A program made the position numbers and the translations under genes. 64,000 bases of DNA, from positions 1 to 64,000 of the forward strand of contig CALUSL010000005.1 of the NCBI GenBank assembly GCA_944323425.1, written 5' to 3'. Of the stretch, positions 7,152-17,122 are shown one piece after another. Position 1 is the first letter of the stretch. Each line of letters begins with the position of its first letter. The stretch comes from Candidatus Gastranaerophilales bacterium (lineage in GTDB: Bacteria > Cyanobacteriota > Vampirovibrionia > Gastranaerophilales > Gastranaerophilaceae). The notes beneath the pieces are model-generated. The model saw only the letters and a program-made list of their open reading frames with translations. It was not told where the DNA came from and did not search any database.

Positions 7152-9578
7152 ATGAAAAATATACTAGAGGGTTTAAACGAAAAACAGCGGGAAGCTGTTG
7201 AGGAGAAAGAGGGTACACTTCTTGTGCTTGCGGGCGCAGGCAGCGGAAAAACAAAGGTTCTGACCAGCAGAATTGTTAATCTTGTACAGTCAGGAATTTC
7301 ACCGTACAAAATTCTTGCCGTAACATTTACTAATAAGGCTGCAAAGGAGATGAAAGAGCGTTTAGCGAAAATGCTCGGTGAGGACGTCGTAAAAAAGATG
7401 TGGGTAGGTACTTTCCACAATATCTGCGGTCGTATTCTCAGATTTGACCTCGAAAATTACAAGTCTGAGGATGGCAAAGTATGGAACAACAACTATGTTA
7501 TCTACGATGAAACTGACTCGATGGCTTTAATCAAGGGGGCAATCAAAAAGCTTAACCTCGATGAAAAAATGTATCAGCCCAAACTTGTAAAAGCAGCGAT
7601 ATGTAATGCAAAGAGCAAAATGCAGGATGCATATGCGTTTTCGACAAAAGCGCGCGATTATCGTACACAAAAAATTGCTGAGATATACGAGGACTATGAA
7701 AAGCAGCTTTATGCAAACAATGCTATTGATTTTGATGATATGCTGCTGTTGACCGTAAATCTTCTCAACACAAACGAAGAAGTCAGAAAAAAATATTTTG
7801 AGCGGTTTACTCATATACTTGTCGATGAGTTTCAAGATACGAACATAAGCCAGTATCAGCTTATCAGAAATATTTATACCAACAATCTCACAGAGGGTGA
7901 GCTGGAGCACAGAAGTTTGTGTGTTGTGGGCGATGTTGACCAGTCTATTTACAGTTGGAGGGGTGCGGATTACAAAATTATTCTGAATTTTCAGGTTGAT
8001 TTTAAAAACGCAAAACTTATTAAACTGGAACAAAATTACCGTTCTGTCGAGACTATTCTCAATGCTGCGAACGCAATCATTGTTAACAACACTGAGCGTG
8101 TCAGCAAAAACCTATACTCTACAAAGGGCGCCGGAGACAAAATCGAAATATACGAAGCGACTGACGAGGGCAATGAGGCAAACTACATAGCTTCAAAAAT
8201 AAAATACGGACTTTCGAAACTCAATGATTATGCGGTGTTGTACAGAACGAACTCCCAGTCCAGAGCTATTGAAGAAGCACTGATTTCTCAGGGAATTCAA
8301 TACAGAATGGTCGGGGGACTGAAATTCTATGACAGGAAAGAGATTAAAGACCTTATAGCATATCTTAAACTGCTCTACAATCCCCATGACTCGCAGAGCC
8401 TCAGACGTATTATAAATGTGCCGAAGCGTTCTATCGGCGACACGACAATGGGCAAGGTTCAGGAGCTTGCAAATTCTCTTGACTGTTCATTGTTCCAGAT
8501 AATCTCTAATATCTCTGAATATGATGAGTTTTCACCAAAGATTAAAGCTAAATTCAATGAATTTTTAGAATTGTTTGCTAAGCTTACGCAGAGAAAAAAT
8601 GTACTGCCTTTGCCGGAGTTTATTGCTGAATTGCTCGAAGAATCCGGATATTTAAGAGAATTGCAGGAAGAGGACACGGATGAATCACGGGCGCGTATAG
8701 ATAACCTGCAGGAATTGATTAATGTTGCACGCGAGTTTGAGCCGACAGAGGAGGACAATGTTCTCGGTGAATTCCTCGCTCAGGTTGCACTGGTCAGCGA
8801 TCTCGATGAAACTGCTGATGAGGACAATGCTGTTACCCTTATGACATTGCATGCGGCAAAAGGTCTTGAGTTCAAGAATGTGTTCCTTGCCGGACTTGAA
8901 GAGGGTATATTCCCTCACAGCCGTTCTCTTAACAGCAATACTGAAATGGAAGAAGAAAGAAGGCTTATGTATGTCGGTGTTACAAGAGCTGAGGAAAAAC
9001 TCTGTATTTCTTATGCTAAGCGCCGTCAGATGTGGGGTGAAACAAGGTATTATAATCCAAGCCGTTTTCTTTCTGAAATTCCTGATAACCTTACTGTTAA
9101 AAAATCATCATCAGGCGAATACAAAAGCGGTGCTACGTTCAAAAGTGCTGTTGAAAAGCTCAAAACTGACCGCTCAGGCTATGTACAAAAAACTAATTCC
9201 TTCGGCTCAGGCTTTGTTGCTCCTTCATCAAACGGCACAACGAAAGTTGTTAAAAAGCAGCCGACCCATGTGCGGCGCGATCCGATAATAGTAAAAAGCG
9301 CTCAGAATAAAGCAAATGACGAAGAGCGGGTGAAGAGTATTCTTGAGGATAATCCTATAAAAAGAAAACTCGAAGAAAAACGCAGAAAAGAAGCCGCAAT
9401 GCAGGGGGCTTCATCTTCTCAATTTTCAGTAGGGGACAGGGTTTTTCATGAAAAATTCGGAATCGGTAATATTGAAGAAATAAAGCAAATCGGCTCTTCG
9501 TCCATGTATGTTATAGACTTTGGAAAATACGGAAAAAAAGCGGTTGATTCGCTGTATGTGAATTTGAAAAAGTTTTAA
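7152..9578 (+). CDS. pcrA: UvrD/PcrA-type 3'-5' DNA helicase
   Basis: A complete 808-residue SF1A helicase: Walker A AGAGSGKT (27-34, K33), motif II VDEFQD, motif III GDVDQSIYSWRGA, NYRS, TLHAAKGLEF and the arginine-finger motif VGVTRAEEK are all present. After a basic linker, the end (SVGDRVFHEKFGIG to the C-terminus) forms the small Tudor-like domain by which PcrA/UvrD contact RNA polymerase. Its expected role is nucleotide-excision repair and clearing of replication/transcription blocks. It starts at ATG 7152 after AAAGG and stands alone. Confidence 0.93.
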   Translation: MKNILEGLNEKQREAVEEKEGTLLVLAGAGSGKTKVLTSRIVNLVQSGISPYKILAVTFTNKAAKEMKERLAKMLGEDVVKKMWVGTFHNICGRILRFDLENYKSEDGKVWNNNYVIYDETDSMALIKGAIKKLNLDEKMYQPKLVKAAICNAKSKMQDAYAFSTKARDYRTQKIAEIYEDYEKQLYANNAIDFDDMLLLTVNLLNTNEEVRKKYFERFTHILVDEFQDTNISQYQLIRNIYTNNLTEGELEHRSLCVVGDVDQSIYSWRGADYKIILNFQVDFKNAKLIKLEQNYRSVETILNAANAIIVNNTERVSKNLYSTKGAGDKIEIYEATDEGNEANYIASKIKYGLSKLNDYAVLYRTNSQSRAIEEALISQGIQYRMVGGLKFYDRKEIKDLIAYLKLLYNPHDSQSLRRIINVPKRSIGDTTMGKVQELANSLDCSLFQIISNISEYDEFSPKIKAKFNEFLELFAKLTQRKNVLPLPEFIAELLEESGYLRELQEEDTDESRARIDNLQELINVAREFEPTEEDNVLGEFLAQVALVSDLDETADEDNAVTLMTLHAAKGLEFKNVFLAGLEEGIFPHSRSLNSNTEMEEERRLMYVGVTRAEEKLCISYAKRRQMWGETRYYNPSRFLSEIPDNLTVKKSSSGEYKSGATFKSAVEKLKTDRSGYVQKTNSFGSGFVAPSSNGTTKVVKKQPTHVRRDPIIVKSAQNKANDEERVKSILEDNPIKRKLEEKRRKEAAMQGASSSQFSVGDRVFHEKFGIGNIEEIKQIGSSSMYVIDFGKYGKKAVDSLYVNLKKF

Positions 9579-9695
9579 AAATTCAGCCGCTCTGTTTACA
9601 GTCCAAAGTGTATTTTTAGTATGTTCCGTTCTTGTTCGGGACAGATATGTTTTTTACTGAAATTGCGGGTATGGCATATTCTATCCTGTTTGTAA

Positions 9696-10817
9696 TCAAG
9701 ATTCTTCTTTGTCGCGTCTTTTCTTTTTCTTCTTTTTATTTGCAATATCCCGTTTTGCGTTATCAATAGAAAGTTTCGCAACCGGCTTTCTTTCCATCCT
9801 GTCGCTGAAAACCAGCCAGTGTTTTCTTTTTACATTGTCCACTGCAAAAGATATTTTTCCTGTTACCCTGTCTCCGGGTTTTATTTTTGAGAACATAAGA
9901 CCTGTGTCGCCAAATACAGATGGATAAAACACAGCATTCATATCATTCATCAGAGCGATGTCAAAGCCGGTAAAATATTTGTCTGTCAGGTTTGTGATGA
10001 CAAGGGAAATTGTAATCGTGTTTTCTACTCCGAACGGATCCTTTTCTGTTTCAACATTAGTGATTTTTACATTAAGCCCGTCGTATTTGATTTCTTCCTG
10101 TCTTAGTGCTTCTTCTGTGAATACAGGAAGCTTGACTGAGCTGGTCACCTTCACTCTGATTTCGTCACCGGGTGAAATTAAAACGTCTTTCCCTTTTCGA
10201 TAAAGAGCCATGCCCAGCCCTACTACACCGCCGACGGCAGCACCGCCTGCAAGAGTTGTTCCGTTGCTGGATATTGCTGCGGGCAGACCGAACAGGTTGA
10301 GCGCAACAAGTCCTCCGACAACACCTCCTGCCGCTGTGTATCCGATATTTTGGGCTACTACCTTGCCTGTTCCGAGTACGGGGTTCATTTTTGTGGACAT
10401 TTTTCCTTCAATAGGAATTTCTCTTCCGTCCGGTGTGACAAGGTAGTCAAAACTTACCTCAATCCATCCGTCTCTTCCGAGCCTTTTTGAAGCCTCAATT
10501 TCACGTACTTTTCCGTGTGCAATTGTGCCGGCAGGGAGGATTACTCCTTTTTCGCCGGAAACTTCGTTTGAAATTTCAGCAAAAAATTCGTCGCCTTCTT
10601 CCGTATATCCTGAACTCAGTACCTGAGAAACCGTCATTTTTATGACATCTTTTGAGTCAAGAGAATCAACTTCGCCAGTGAAGAGGTTTCCGTTTTCTTT
10701 ATGAAGTTTGTCCGTATATTCGGCATGACCCTGAAAGGTCTCCTCCGCCAGTGCCGCTACCGGTATATTCACAAAGCTGAATACCAGAAGCAGGAAATAA
10801 ATCAATATCTTTTTCAT
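9696..10817 (-). CDS. Secreted glycine-zipper envelope protein with extra C-terminal domain
   Basis: A larger relative of the protein at 3906-4598. It has an N-terminal signal peptide, a beta-rich domain (PAGTIAHGKVREIEASKRLG), a glycine-zipper region (YTAAGGVVGGLVALNL and GGAAVGGVVGLGMAL) and the shared KGKDVLISPGDE motif. It then adds a roughly 120-residue beta-sandwich-like domain (VKITNVETEKDPFG onward) and a Lys/Arg-rich tail. The shared order suggests an envelope or cell-surface function, but I know no assigned role. The start is ATG 10817; one three codons upstream (10826) is also possible. Confidence 0.65.
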   Translation of the reverse strand: MKKILIYFLLLVFSFVNIPVAALAEETFQGHAEYTDKLHKENGNLFTGEVDSLDSKDVIKMTVSQVLSSGYTEEGDEFFAEISNEVSGEKGVILPAGTIAHGKVREIEASKRLGRDGWIEVSFDYLVTPDGREIPIEGKMSTKMNPVLGTGKVVAQNIGYTAAGGVVGGLVALNLFGLPAAISSNGTTLAGGAAVGGVVGLGMALYRKGKDVLISPGDEIRVKVTSSVKLPVFTEEALRQEEIKYDGLNVKITNVETEKDPFGVENTITISLVITNLTDKYFTGFDIALMNDMNAVFYPSVFGDTGLMFSKIKPGDRVTGKISFAVDNVKRKHWLVFSDRMERKPVAKLSIDNAKRDIANKKKKKKRRDKEES

Positions 10818-11017
10818 ATATATCATTTTACATCATAATCTGTTTTATATCAAAACTTTACCTGCCTGTCGCGTTTAGATACATAGATTTTCACTCTTTA
10901 TATATCTATTTATAAAAAATTGTAACAATGTTTTTATATTTCTTCTTACCGGTAGCAAGTTTTTTTATTTTTCTATTTACTATTATTGTATGTACAGTGT
11001 GTAAAAAAAGGATAGTT

Positions 11018-14000
11018 ATGCTGAAGATTACCGGGGAATACTCAATTAACAGATCTGCGCGCAGGCAAAAAAATATGTCAAAACCCAGTTTCGGGCACCA
11101 TGTTTTGACGACGAACAATAAGGGAGAAAAAGTTTACACAATAAATCTGCCGAATGCGCCCAGAGGTGCAGAGATAGAGTTGATGCCATTTTATTACGGA
11201 GAGGACGGCTCAATAAAAAAAGTTATGGACAATCCCATAAAAAAATCCATGCCGGAAGGGTTTTCTTCGATAACAGTGTCAGAGTCAGACCTTCCTCTCA
11301 CAAAAGAAAATCTTCTCGGATACAGGTTCAGAATAAACGGAAAAATTTATCATGATTACACACTTTTAGACGGAGTGAATATAGGAAATCTGAATGATCA
11401 GTATAATATTGCTACCCCGATAAATCATTCCGGACATCTGCTGCCACGCCAGATGATACATATATTCCCTGATTCTTTCAATGTAAAATTTAATGAATTT
11501 CTCGCTGCTGATGACCAGAAGAAAAAACCGGGCGAGATGCATATAACAAGCAGAAACGAAAGTTTGAGAAGAACTCCGTTCAATCATCTGGGCGGAACTA
11601 TTCAGGGAATTAGAGAAAAATTGCCGAAACTTAAAGAATTCGGTGCGAATGCTGTAATATCCTGCCCTATTACCGGCGGAAGCAATGTTTCCAGCCACGG
11701 CTACTGGACAGAAAATCCTTATCAGGTTACGGACAACCTCGGTAATCTTAGAGATTTCAAAGAATTGATGCTTGATGTCTATAAAATGGGCATGCACTGG
11801 GTAAATGACGGTGCTTATGTAAACGAGGGACTGCAGGGAATTCATATTGCTGATATTGTAAACTGGAGAAACGAATCGCCTTTTGTTTACCAGTTTGAGA
11901 CAAAAAATCTGGAAAATGAAAAATTGGCTATGGGTATACGCCCGCGTTCCAATGAACTTGACAGAAATGTAAAAATTGCGGTTCTTAACGGACCTTATAA
12001 AGTTGAGTTTAAAGAAAAAGAAGATGGCGGTTTTGATGATATCGGCATGGTTAAAAATGAAAAATTTGACCCGACAAAACCTACCTATGTTCAGATATTT
12101 AACGATGAAATGGTCACAGAGCACCAGCTTTTGTCCGAAAAACCTTTTAATGTCTATGCGAAAAAACTTGCTGACAATAAACGAAAATACTACGAAAAGA
12201 AAGATACGACACCGGCTATGTATTTCAGGGTTTCTCCGACAGAAGTCGAAAGAAATTACAAAAAGTACAAACACTTAAAAACAGTATCACCTAAAGACTG
12301 TTTGACTTCATGGAAAAACTATGAAATTGTTCCGGCGAATAAAGACGGCGGGGTTTCTCTGTGGGTAGGAAATACTGATATTGCAAAAAGAAGATTTATG
12401 TTTCCGGAGTCTGCTCTGACTACCGATGAAATAGCGGGAAATCCGGAAAAAATCAAAAAAATGATAGCATCCCAGTATCAGACACAGGATGACGTTATTC
12501 AGGTTGCAAAATATTTGACAAATGAGGTGCAGAGAACACTCGTAGAGTATACGGCGAATGCCGTTGCTCAAAAAGTATCAGGTGTGAAAACTCAAAAAGA
12601 TGCACTGATAACTCTTATCTGGGACAAAAAAATAAGTGCTGATACGGAAAATAGCTTGAAATCACTGGCTTTTGAAAATGCTGTTAAAGAAATGGCTGAT
12701 GAAGACCGTCTCAATATGGACTTTTTAACACCGCTTATAAAAGAAAAAACTGATGGCGGAAGAGACTATAAAACAGCAATTGAAGAGCTTATCTGGGAAG
12801 AAAAAATATCTAAAAGCCAGGCAGATGCACTGTATGAAAAAATTACGGACGGTGATGCTTTTGCAAATGCAGTGAATACTTTTGTTAAAGAAAACAAATT
12901 TTCTAAAGAGCAGTTGAAAGAAATAGAAGATTTGACAGGCACTCCTGTTTCTTATGAAGATGCTTTGAAAGAACTTATCTGGGAAAATAAAATACCACAG
13001 GCAGCTTCTGCAGCTTTTGAAAAGAACGGGGACGGGGTTTCCGCGCTTGAAAATGTTCTGGAATTCGGAAATGACGGTGAACGCAAATACAAACTTTCAT
13101 CTGCCAGAATGCCTGAAAATATTACCGACGGTGTTATGTCGATGCCGCTTGAGTCTATTGAATTTACACCTGATTTGACTACAGTGCTTGCATATCCTTA
13201 CATAAAAAATCTTGCTGTTAGCGATGAATATGTCGGCAAATCCAGATATGAAATGTATAAAGACGGCGACAAATATTATTCAAAAATGCCGGAGGATTAT
13301 CGTGAGGTTTACAAAAAGGCTGATAAAATATTTGCAGGAACTATGACTTCAAAAGCAAAAGAAATTTTGCAGCTGCTGGATGATGAGGACAAATTTGACG
13401 GTATTCTTCTTGATGAAAATGGAGAGTTGACTCAGGACGGACGTGAAATATATGCAATTATTGCTCCTGATATTGTAAAATATCTGGTCGTTTCCGCACT
13501 TGCTCCGGAAATGATTTTTGATTCAAATGACAAATATTTTGGTTACCCGACAGACAAACTAAGAGAAGTTTCTCTGGAATCCTTAAATCTCCAGTTTGAA
13601 CGTTCACCGCGCGCGACAGCTGAAAAACTGCTGGATATGCTGGATAAAGGTATGCATAATATTTCTGAAAAGAAACGTGCGTACTTTGTTGAGCATCTTT
13701 ATAACAGACTCAAAAATATTGATTCTGATGCACTAAATGTGGCAAAACTTGTTATAGAAAAAACAGAGTCAGGTCTTGACTGGAGAATAGATGCATCGAA
13801 AGATGTCGGAGATTGGGATGCTGTTGAAAGAAATCTTATGTCTCCAAATGAATGTATGGAAAAAGTAATTAAGTTCTGGGGAAGGTTCAATGACGGAATT
13901 GCACAGTACAATCCTAAAAAATACAGCATTGGCGAATTGACAAGAGATATTCCGTCTAACTGGAACTGGGGTACAAAAGAGGCTGAATTTGTCGGAAAAG

Positions 14001-15301
14001 GCGGATTCACAACCCAATCAAACTACAGCCATCTCTATTCAAATCCTTACAGGGCTTATACGATGGTTTCAGAACCCGGCGGCGAGTTCGGACAGAGAAA
14101 CGATAACATGGACGATCTGGTTAAGCAGATACTGTACAATAAAAATGGTGAAGTTCCGTTTCTGTTTTCCGGATTTCTGGACAATGTCAACTTCTCTCAT
14201 CTTTTTGTCGGAAACCATGACAAACCCAGAATCCTTCACATGCTCGCCGTAGATGATGTCTACAAATTCAATGATTCAAAATCTGAAGTCATGAAAAATA
14301 CTCTGCTGAATGAAGGTCACCTGCAGGATTATGCTGATATTCCGAACAAGTGCCGTGCTGCTATTCGTGATGCCGTAATAAGACTTGCTTCAGGTATTGC
14401 AACGGATAAGAACGGCAAAAAAGTCTATTATGATGCTGAAAACTTTGGTACAACTCCGTTTGATATAAATCTTGATGATGTTCTGGAAGAAGCTAAACAT
14501 TCCAGCCATGCATTCAGAACTTATATTGAAAAACACCCTGAAATGGAAAAGAAAATCAAAGTATCTGCATTCAAAGATATTATTATACCTGCAATTGATG
14601 TGTACAAGGCAATGCTGTTTATGCACACTGCTATGCCCGGAACCCCCACAAACTATATCGGTGATGAAATGGGAGAAACCGGCTGGGAAACTAAAGCAAA
14701 AAATGAGAAACAGCAGAACAGAAACCGTATACACTGGGAATGGCTGACAGACAAAGATTATGATTGGCTGAAAGCAAAACGAAGAGAATGTGCTGATATC
14801 TTTAATATAAGAAATCAGGTTGCTGCATCTCCGCTTGTTAACGGTTCTACAGTACCGCTTGCTCCGCTTACACACAATGCTGGAGGAGACAATAAAGCTG
14901 CAGCCTTCTACAGATATAACGATAAATCCGACGCAATCTGTGTTTTACACAATTCAGGATACGGCGCTCAACCGAGCAGAACTGATAAAACCAGATATGT
15001 TGATTGTATTAGCCTTGAGCAGCACCAGAATGCACAGTACGGACTCCCTTCAGGACTGCCTAAGGGTACGGAATACTACAACGCTCTTAATCCTTCTGAA
15101 AGGTATGTCGTTACTGACAGCGGAAGAGAAATCGTTAAAAAGGGCGGTGGCAATATTTGTATAGGTGCCTACGGCTTGATTCTTTTGAGAGTCAATGACT
15201 TTAACGGCAACAATCAGCTTGAAAAGAGAAAAGATGTTTCGTTCAAGGGTTTAAATCCTCACGTCGCACTTGCGAACCTTAAATTCAATATTCCTCGCTA
15301 A
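11018..15301 (+). CDS. Giant GH13-like alpha-amylase-family protein with split barrel
   Basis: This 1427-residue protein begins with a CBM48-like beta domain and then a GH13 barrel. Visible are a region-I counterpart VNDGAYVNEG (D264), region II WRIDASKDV (nucleophile D925), region III YSIGELTRD (acid/base E973) and region IV VGNHDKPR (D1068), followed by YIGDEMGE. All three catalytic acids are therefore present. In ordinary GH13 enzymes regions I and II are under about 120 residues apart; here the gap is about 660 and includes three repeats of about 60 residues. No signal peptide is seen, so it probably acts on intracellular glucan; the substrate is unknown. ATG 11018 has AAGGA 5 bases upstream; an ATG at 10928 would add a hydrophobic stretch but has no ribosome site. 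The C-terminus carries VSFKGLNPH. Confidence 0.75.
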   Translation: MLKITGEYSINRSARRQKNMSKPSFGHHVLTTNNKGEKVYTINLPNAPRGAEIELMPFYYGEDGSIKKVMDNPIKKSMPEGFSSITVSESDLPLTKENLLGYRFRINGKIYHDYTLLDGVNIGNLNDQYNIATPINHSGHLLPRQMIHIFPDSFNVKFNEFLAADDQKKKPGEMHITSRNESLRRTPFNHLGGTIQGIREKLPKLKEFGANAVISCPITGGSNVSSHGYWTENPYQVTDNLGNLRDFKELMLDVYKMGMHWVNDGAYVNEGLQGIHIADIVNWRNESPFVYQFETKNLENEKLAMGIRPRSNELDRNVKIAVLNGPYKVEFKEKEDGGFDDIGMVKNEKFDPTKPTYVQIFNDEMVTEHQLLSEKPFNVYAKKLADNKRKYYEKKDTTPAMYFRVSPTEVERNYKKYKHLKTVSPKDCLTSWKNYEIVPANKDGGVSLWVGNTDIAKRRFMFPESALTTDEIAGNPEKIKKMIASQYQTQDDVIQVAKYLTNEVQRTLVEYTANAVAQKVSGVKTQKDALITLIWDKKISADTENSLKSLAFENAVKEMADEDRLNMDFLTPLIKEKTDGGRDYKTAIEELIWEEKISKSQADALYEKITDGDAFANAVNTFVKENKFSKEQLKEIEDLTGTPVSYEDALKELIWENKIPQAASAAFEKNGDGVSALENVLEFGNDGERKYKLSSARMPENITDGVMSMPLESIEFTPDLTTVLAYPYIKNLAVSDEYVGKSRYEMYKDGDKYYSKMPEDYREVYKKADKIFAGTMTSKAKEILQLLDDEDKFDGILLDENGELTQDGREIYAIIAPDIVKYLVVSALAPEMIFDSNDKYFGYPTDKLREVSLESLNLQFERSPRATAEKLLDMLDKGMHNISEKKRAYFVEHLYNRLKNIDSDALNVAKLVIEKTESGLDWRIDASKDVGDWDAVERNLMSPNECMEKVIKFWGRFNDGIAQYNPKKYSIGELTRDIPSNWNWGTKEAEFVGKGGFTTQSNYSHLYSNPYRAYTMVSEPGGEFGQRNDNMDDLVKQILYNKNGEVPFLFSGFLDNVNFSHLFVGNHDKPRILHMLAVDDVYKFNDSKSEVMKNTLLNEGHLQDYADIPNKCRAAIRDAVIRLASGIATDKNGKKVYYDAENFGTTPFDINLDDVLEEAKHSSHAFRTYIEKHPEMEKKIKVSAFKDIIIPAIDVYKAMLFMHTAMPGTPTNYIGDEMGETGWETKAKNEKQQNRNRIHWEWLTDKDYDWLKAKRRECADIFNIRNQVAASPLVNGSTVPLAPLTHNAGGDNKAAAFYRYNDKSDAICVLHNSGYGAQPSRTDKTRYVDCISLEQHQNAQYGLPSGLPKGTEYYNALNPSERYVVTDSGREIVKKGGGNICIGAYGLILLRVNDFNGNNQLEKRKDVSFKGLNPHVALANLKFNIPR
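12599..13024 (+). repeat. Three about 60-residue repeats inside the GH13 insertion
   Basis: The insertion contains three units marked by A-L/I-x-x-LIW-x-x-K-I: ALITLIWDKKIS, AIEELIWEEKIS and ALKELIWENKIP. The shared DNA word CTTATCTGGG begins at 12614, 12788 and 12974, giving spacings of 174 and 186 bases. They look like tandem helical modules. Confidence 0.8.
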
Positions 15302-15390
15302 ATCTCGTTTGCATATTTTACGCGTTGAATCCTTGTTGTGCTTTTCGGGCTTGGTATTGTGCTGTGATTTTGGAGTGCAAAAGAATTGTA

Positions 15391-17079
15391 CTATGCGAGA
15401 TTCAATTTCACGACGACGCTGAATTCTCCGGATGGAAGTGAAATAAGCTCAATATTTCCCCCCATTGCCAGCACAAGCCCTTTTACTATAAACAATCCGA
15501 GTCCTGTGCCTCGTGTTGTCCTTGTCGTTTTGTCATCAACTCTTATAAATTTTCCGAATAGTTTGTTTAGAACATCCGGCGGTATGTATTCTGATTGGTT
15601 CGTGACCTTAATCACGGCTCTGGAGCCTTCTGTAACAGCTGTTACGCTTATAGGCGTATCATCTTCGGAGTATTTGATTGCATTGTCAATCAGGTTGATT
15701 AGAATCTGCTCAAGTCTGTCGTTGTCCGCCAGAATAAGCGGAAAATCATGCGGAATGTCGATAATAAGCTCGCGAGTTTCATGATTTTTTACAGAAAGAA
15801 GCGAATCATTCAGCGATTCCGGCAGATTTACCGGCTCAATGTTGAGTTTAAGTCTTGCACCTTCGATATCCGGTATTACCAGCAAATCTTCTACCATTCT
15901 GCTTAAACGTTCAGATTGATTTTTTATAATTTTTAAGGATTTCTGCTTTGTCTCTTCATCAAGTTTTATGTCCTGTCTTAATAGCCTTGAGGTGTAGCCT
16001 TTTATACTTGTTAGCGGAGTTCTGAATTCATGGCTTACCGCATCTACAAGATTTGCTCTGAACTCATCAAGTTTTTTGAGTTCTTTGTTTTTGTGTTTTA
16101 ACTCGCGGTAGGACATGTTGATTTCATCTATCATCTTGTTGAATTCGTCTGCCAGAAATATAATTTCATACGGCGTAAAAACGCTGGTCAGAAGTCTTAT
16201 TTTTCTGTTGTAGTTACCCATAGAAAGCGCCATTATTGCTTTGAAAAGCTGGCGGATATTTATGTAAAGGTAGTAGGTGTAAAGTCCGACCACAGATATG
16301 ATAAACAAAGCCGACAGAAAGAGTGCGGCCAGAATTTTGAACCTTGCCGTATTTATGGTCGTTTTGGTAATTTGATGGGTTGTGTTAACAATAATTATTA
16401 TTTTGGGATTTATCATTTTAAAATAAGCCAGAGGCTGATTCTTTACTTTACCGAAAATAACGGAATCGTCGGTTTTTAAATCTTTTGGCAGCGCATAAGT
16501 AACTCTCTGAAAATCTTTTTCATCGTAATTGTGTGCTGCAATCAGCCTTTTGCTTTTATTCAGAATATAAATCTGTCTGTCATCTTCCTTAAATATATTA
16601 AAGACCTTGTTTTTAAATTGATTCAAATCTATATTCGCATCGAGGTATATTTTGTCGTTGATTTTTTTGAGCATTTTCATTGAACGTCCATGCTCATCAA
16701 GATATACAATTTCATCGGTTTTTCCGAATTCGATATCTCCATCCTTCATTTCTTTTACATCAATTGATTCAAAAATATTCGAATGCAGCAACAAATCCTT
16801 CAGATACACGTCTTTTGCGTAATCTGTTTTTATATACTTCAGCGCAAGCACGATTTCATCAATTTCATCGCTGCCGGAGGCAAGAAATGTTTTTATGTTG
16901 GACGCAATTGATTCTGAGATTGTCAGAGCGGAGTACTGAAGCTCATTTCTTACAGCGTGCTGGTTAACGTTGTTGATGATAATTGCACTCACAATCATCG
17001 GCGCAAGAACCGCAAGCAGAATTACGACAATCATCTGCTCTACTATTTTAAATCTTTTAATTGCTCTGACTTTTTTCAT
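15391..17079 (-). CDS. Membrane sensor histidine kinase
   Basis: This 562-residue kinase has a transmembrane helix near residues 14-34, an extracytoplasmic sensor region of roughly 200 residues, a second helix (about 225-255), a HAMP-like linker, the phospho-acceptor box VSHEFRTPLTSIKGY (H350), and an ATPase domain (NDRLEQILINLIDNAIKYS, then GTGLGLFIVKGL). It follows the response-regulator gene by 43 bases on the same strand and should be its partner. The signal is unknown; the periplasmic part looks like a Cache-type fold but I cannot prove that. Confidence 0.9.
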   Translation of the reverse strand: MKKVRAIKRFKIVEQMIVVILLAVLAPMIVSAIIINNVNQHAVRNELQYSALTISESIASNIKTFLASGSDEIDEIVLALKYIKTDYAKDVYLKDLLLHSNIFESIDVKEMKDGDIEFGKTDEIVYLDEHGRSMKMLKKINDKIYLDANIDLNQFKNKVFNIFKEDDRQIYILNKSKRLIAAHNYDEKDFQRVTYALPKDLKTDDSVIFGKVKNQPLAYFKMINPKIIIIVNTTHQITKTTINTARFKILAALFLSALFIISVVGLYTYYLYINIRQLFKAIMALSMGNYNRKIRLLTSVFTPYEIIFLADEFNKMIDEINMSYRELKHKNKELKKLDEFRANLVDAVSHEFRTPLTSIKGYTSRLLRQDIKLDEETKQKSLKIIKNQSERLSRMVEDLLVIPDIEGARLKLNIEPVNLPESLNDSLLSVKNHETRELIIDIPHDFPLILADNDRLEQILINLIDNAIKYSEDDTPISVTAVTEGSRAVIKVTNQSEYIPPDVLNKLFGKFIRVDDKTTRTTRGTGLGLFIVKGLVLAMGGNIELISLPSGEFSVVVKLNLA

Positions 17080-17122
17080 TAGACCTCTTTACACTTGTGT
17101 CAGACTATACCGGGGGCAATTT

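Noticed and set aside
11366-12274. Leftward 302-codon frame
   Set aside because: Antisense shadow of the GH13-like gene; Phe/Ile/Cys-rich as expected from reversed AT-rich coding DNA.
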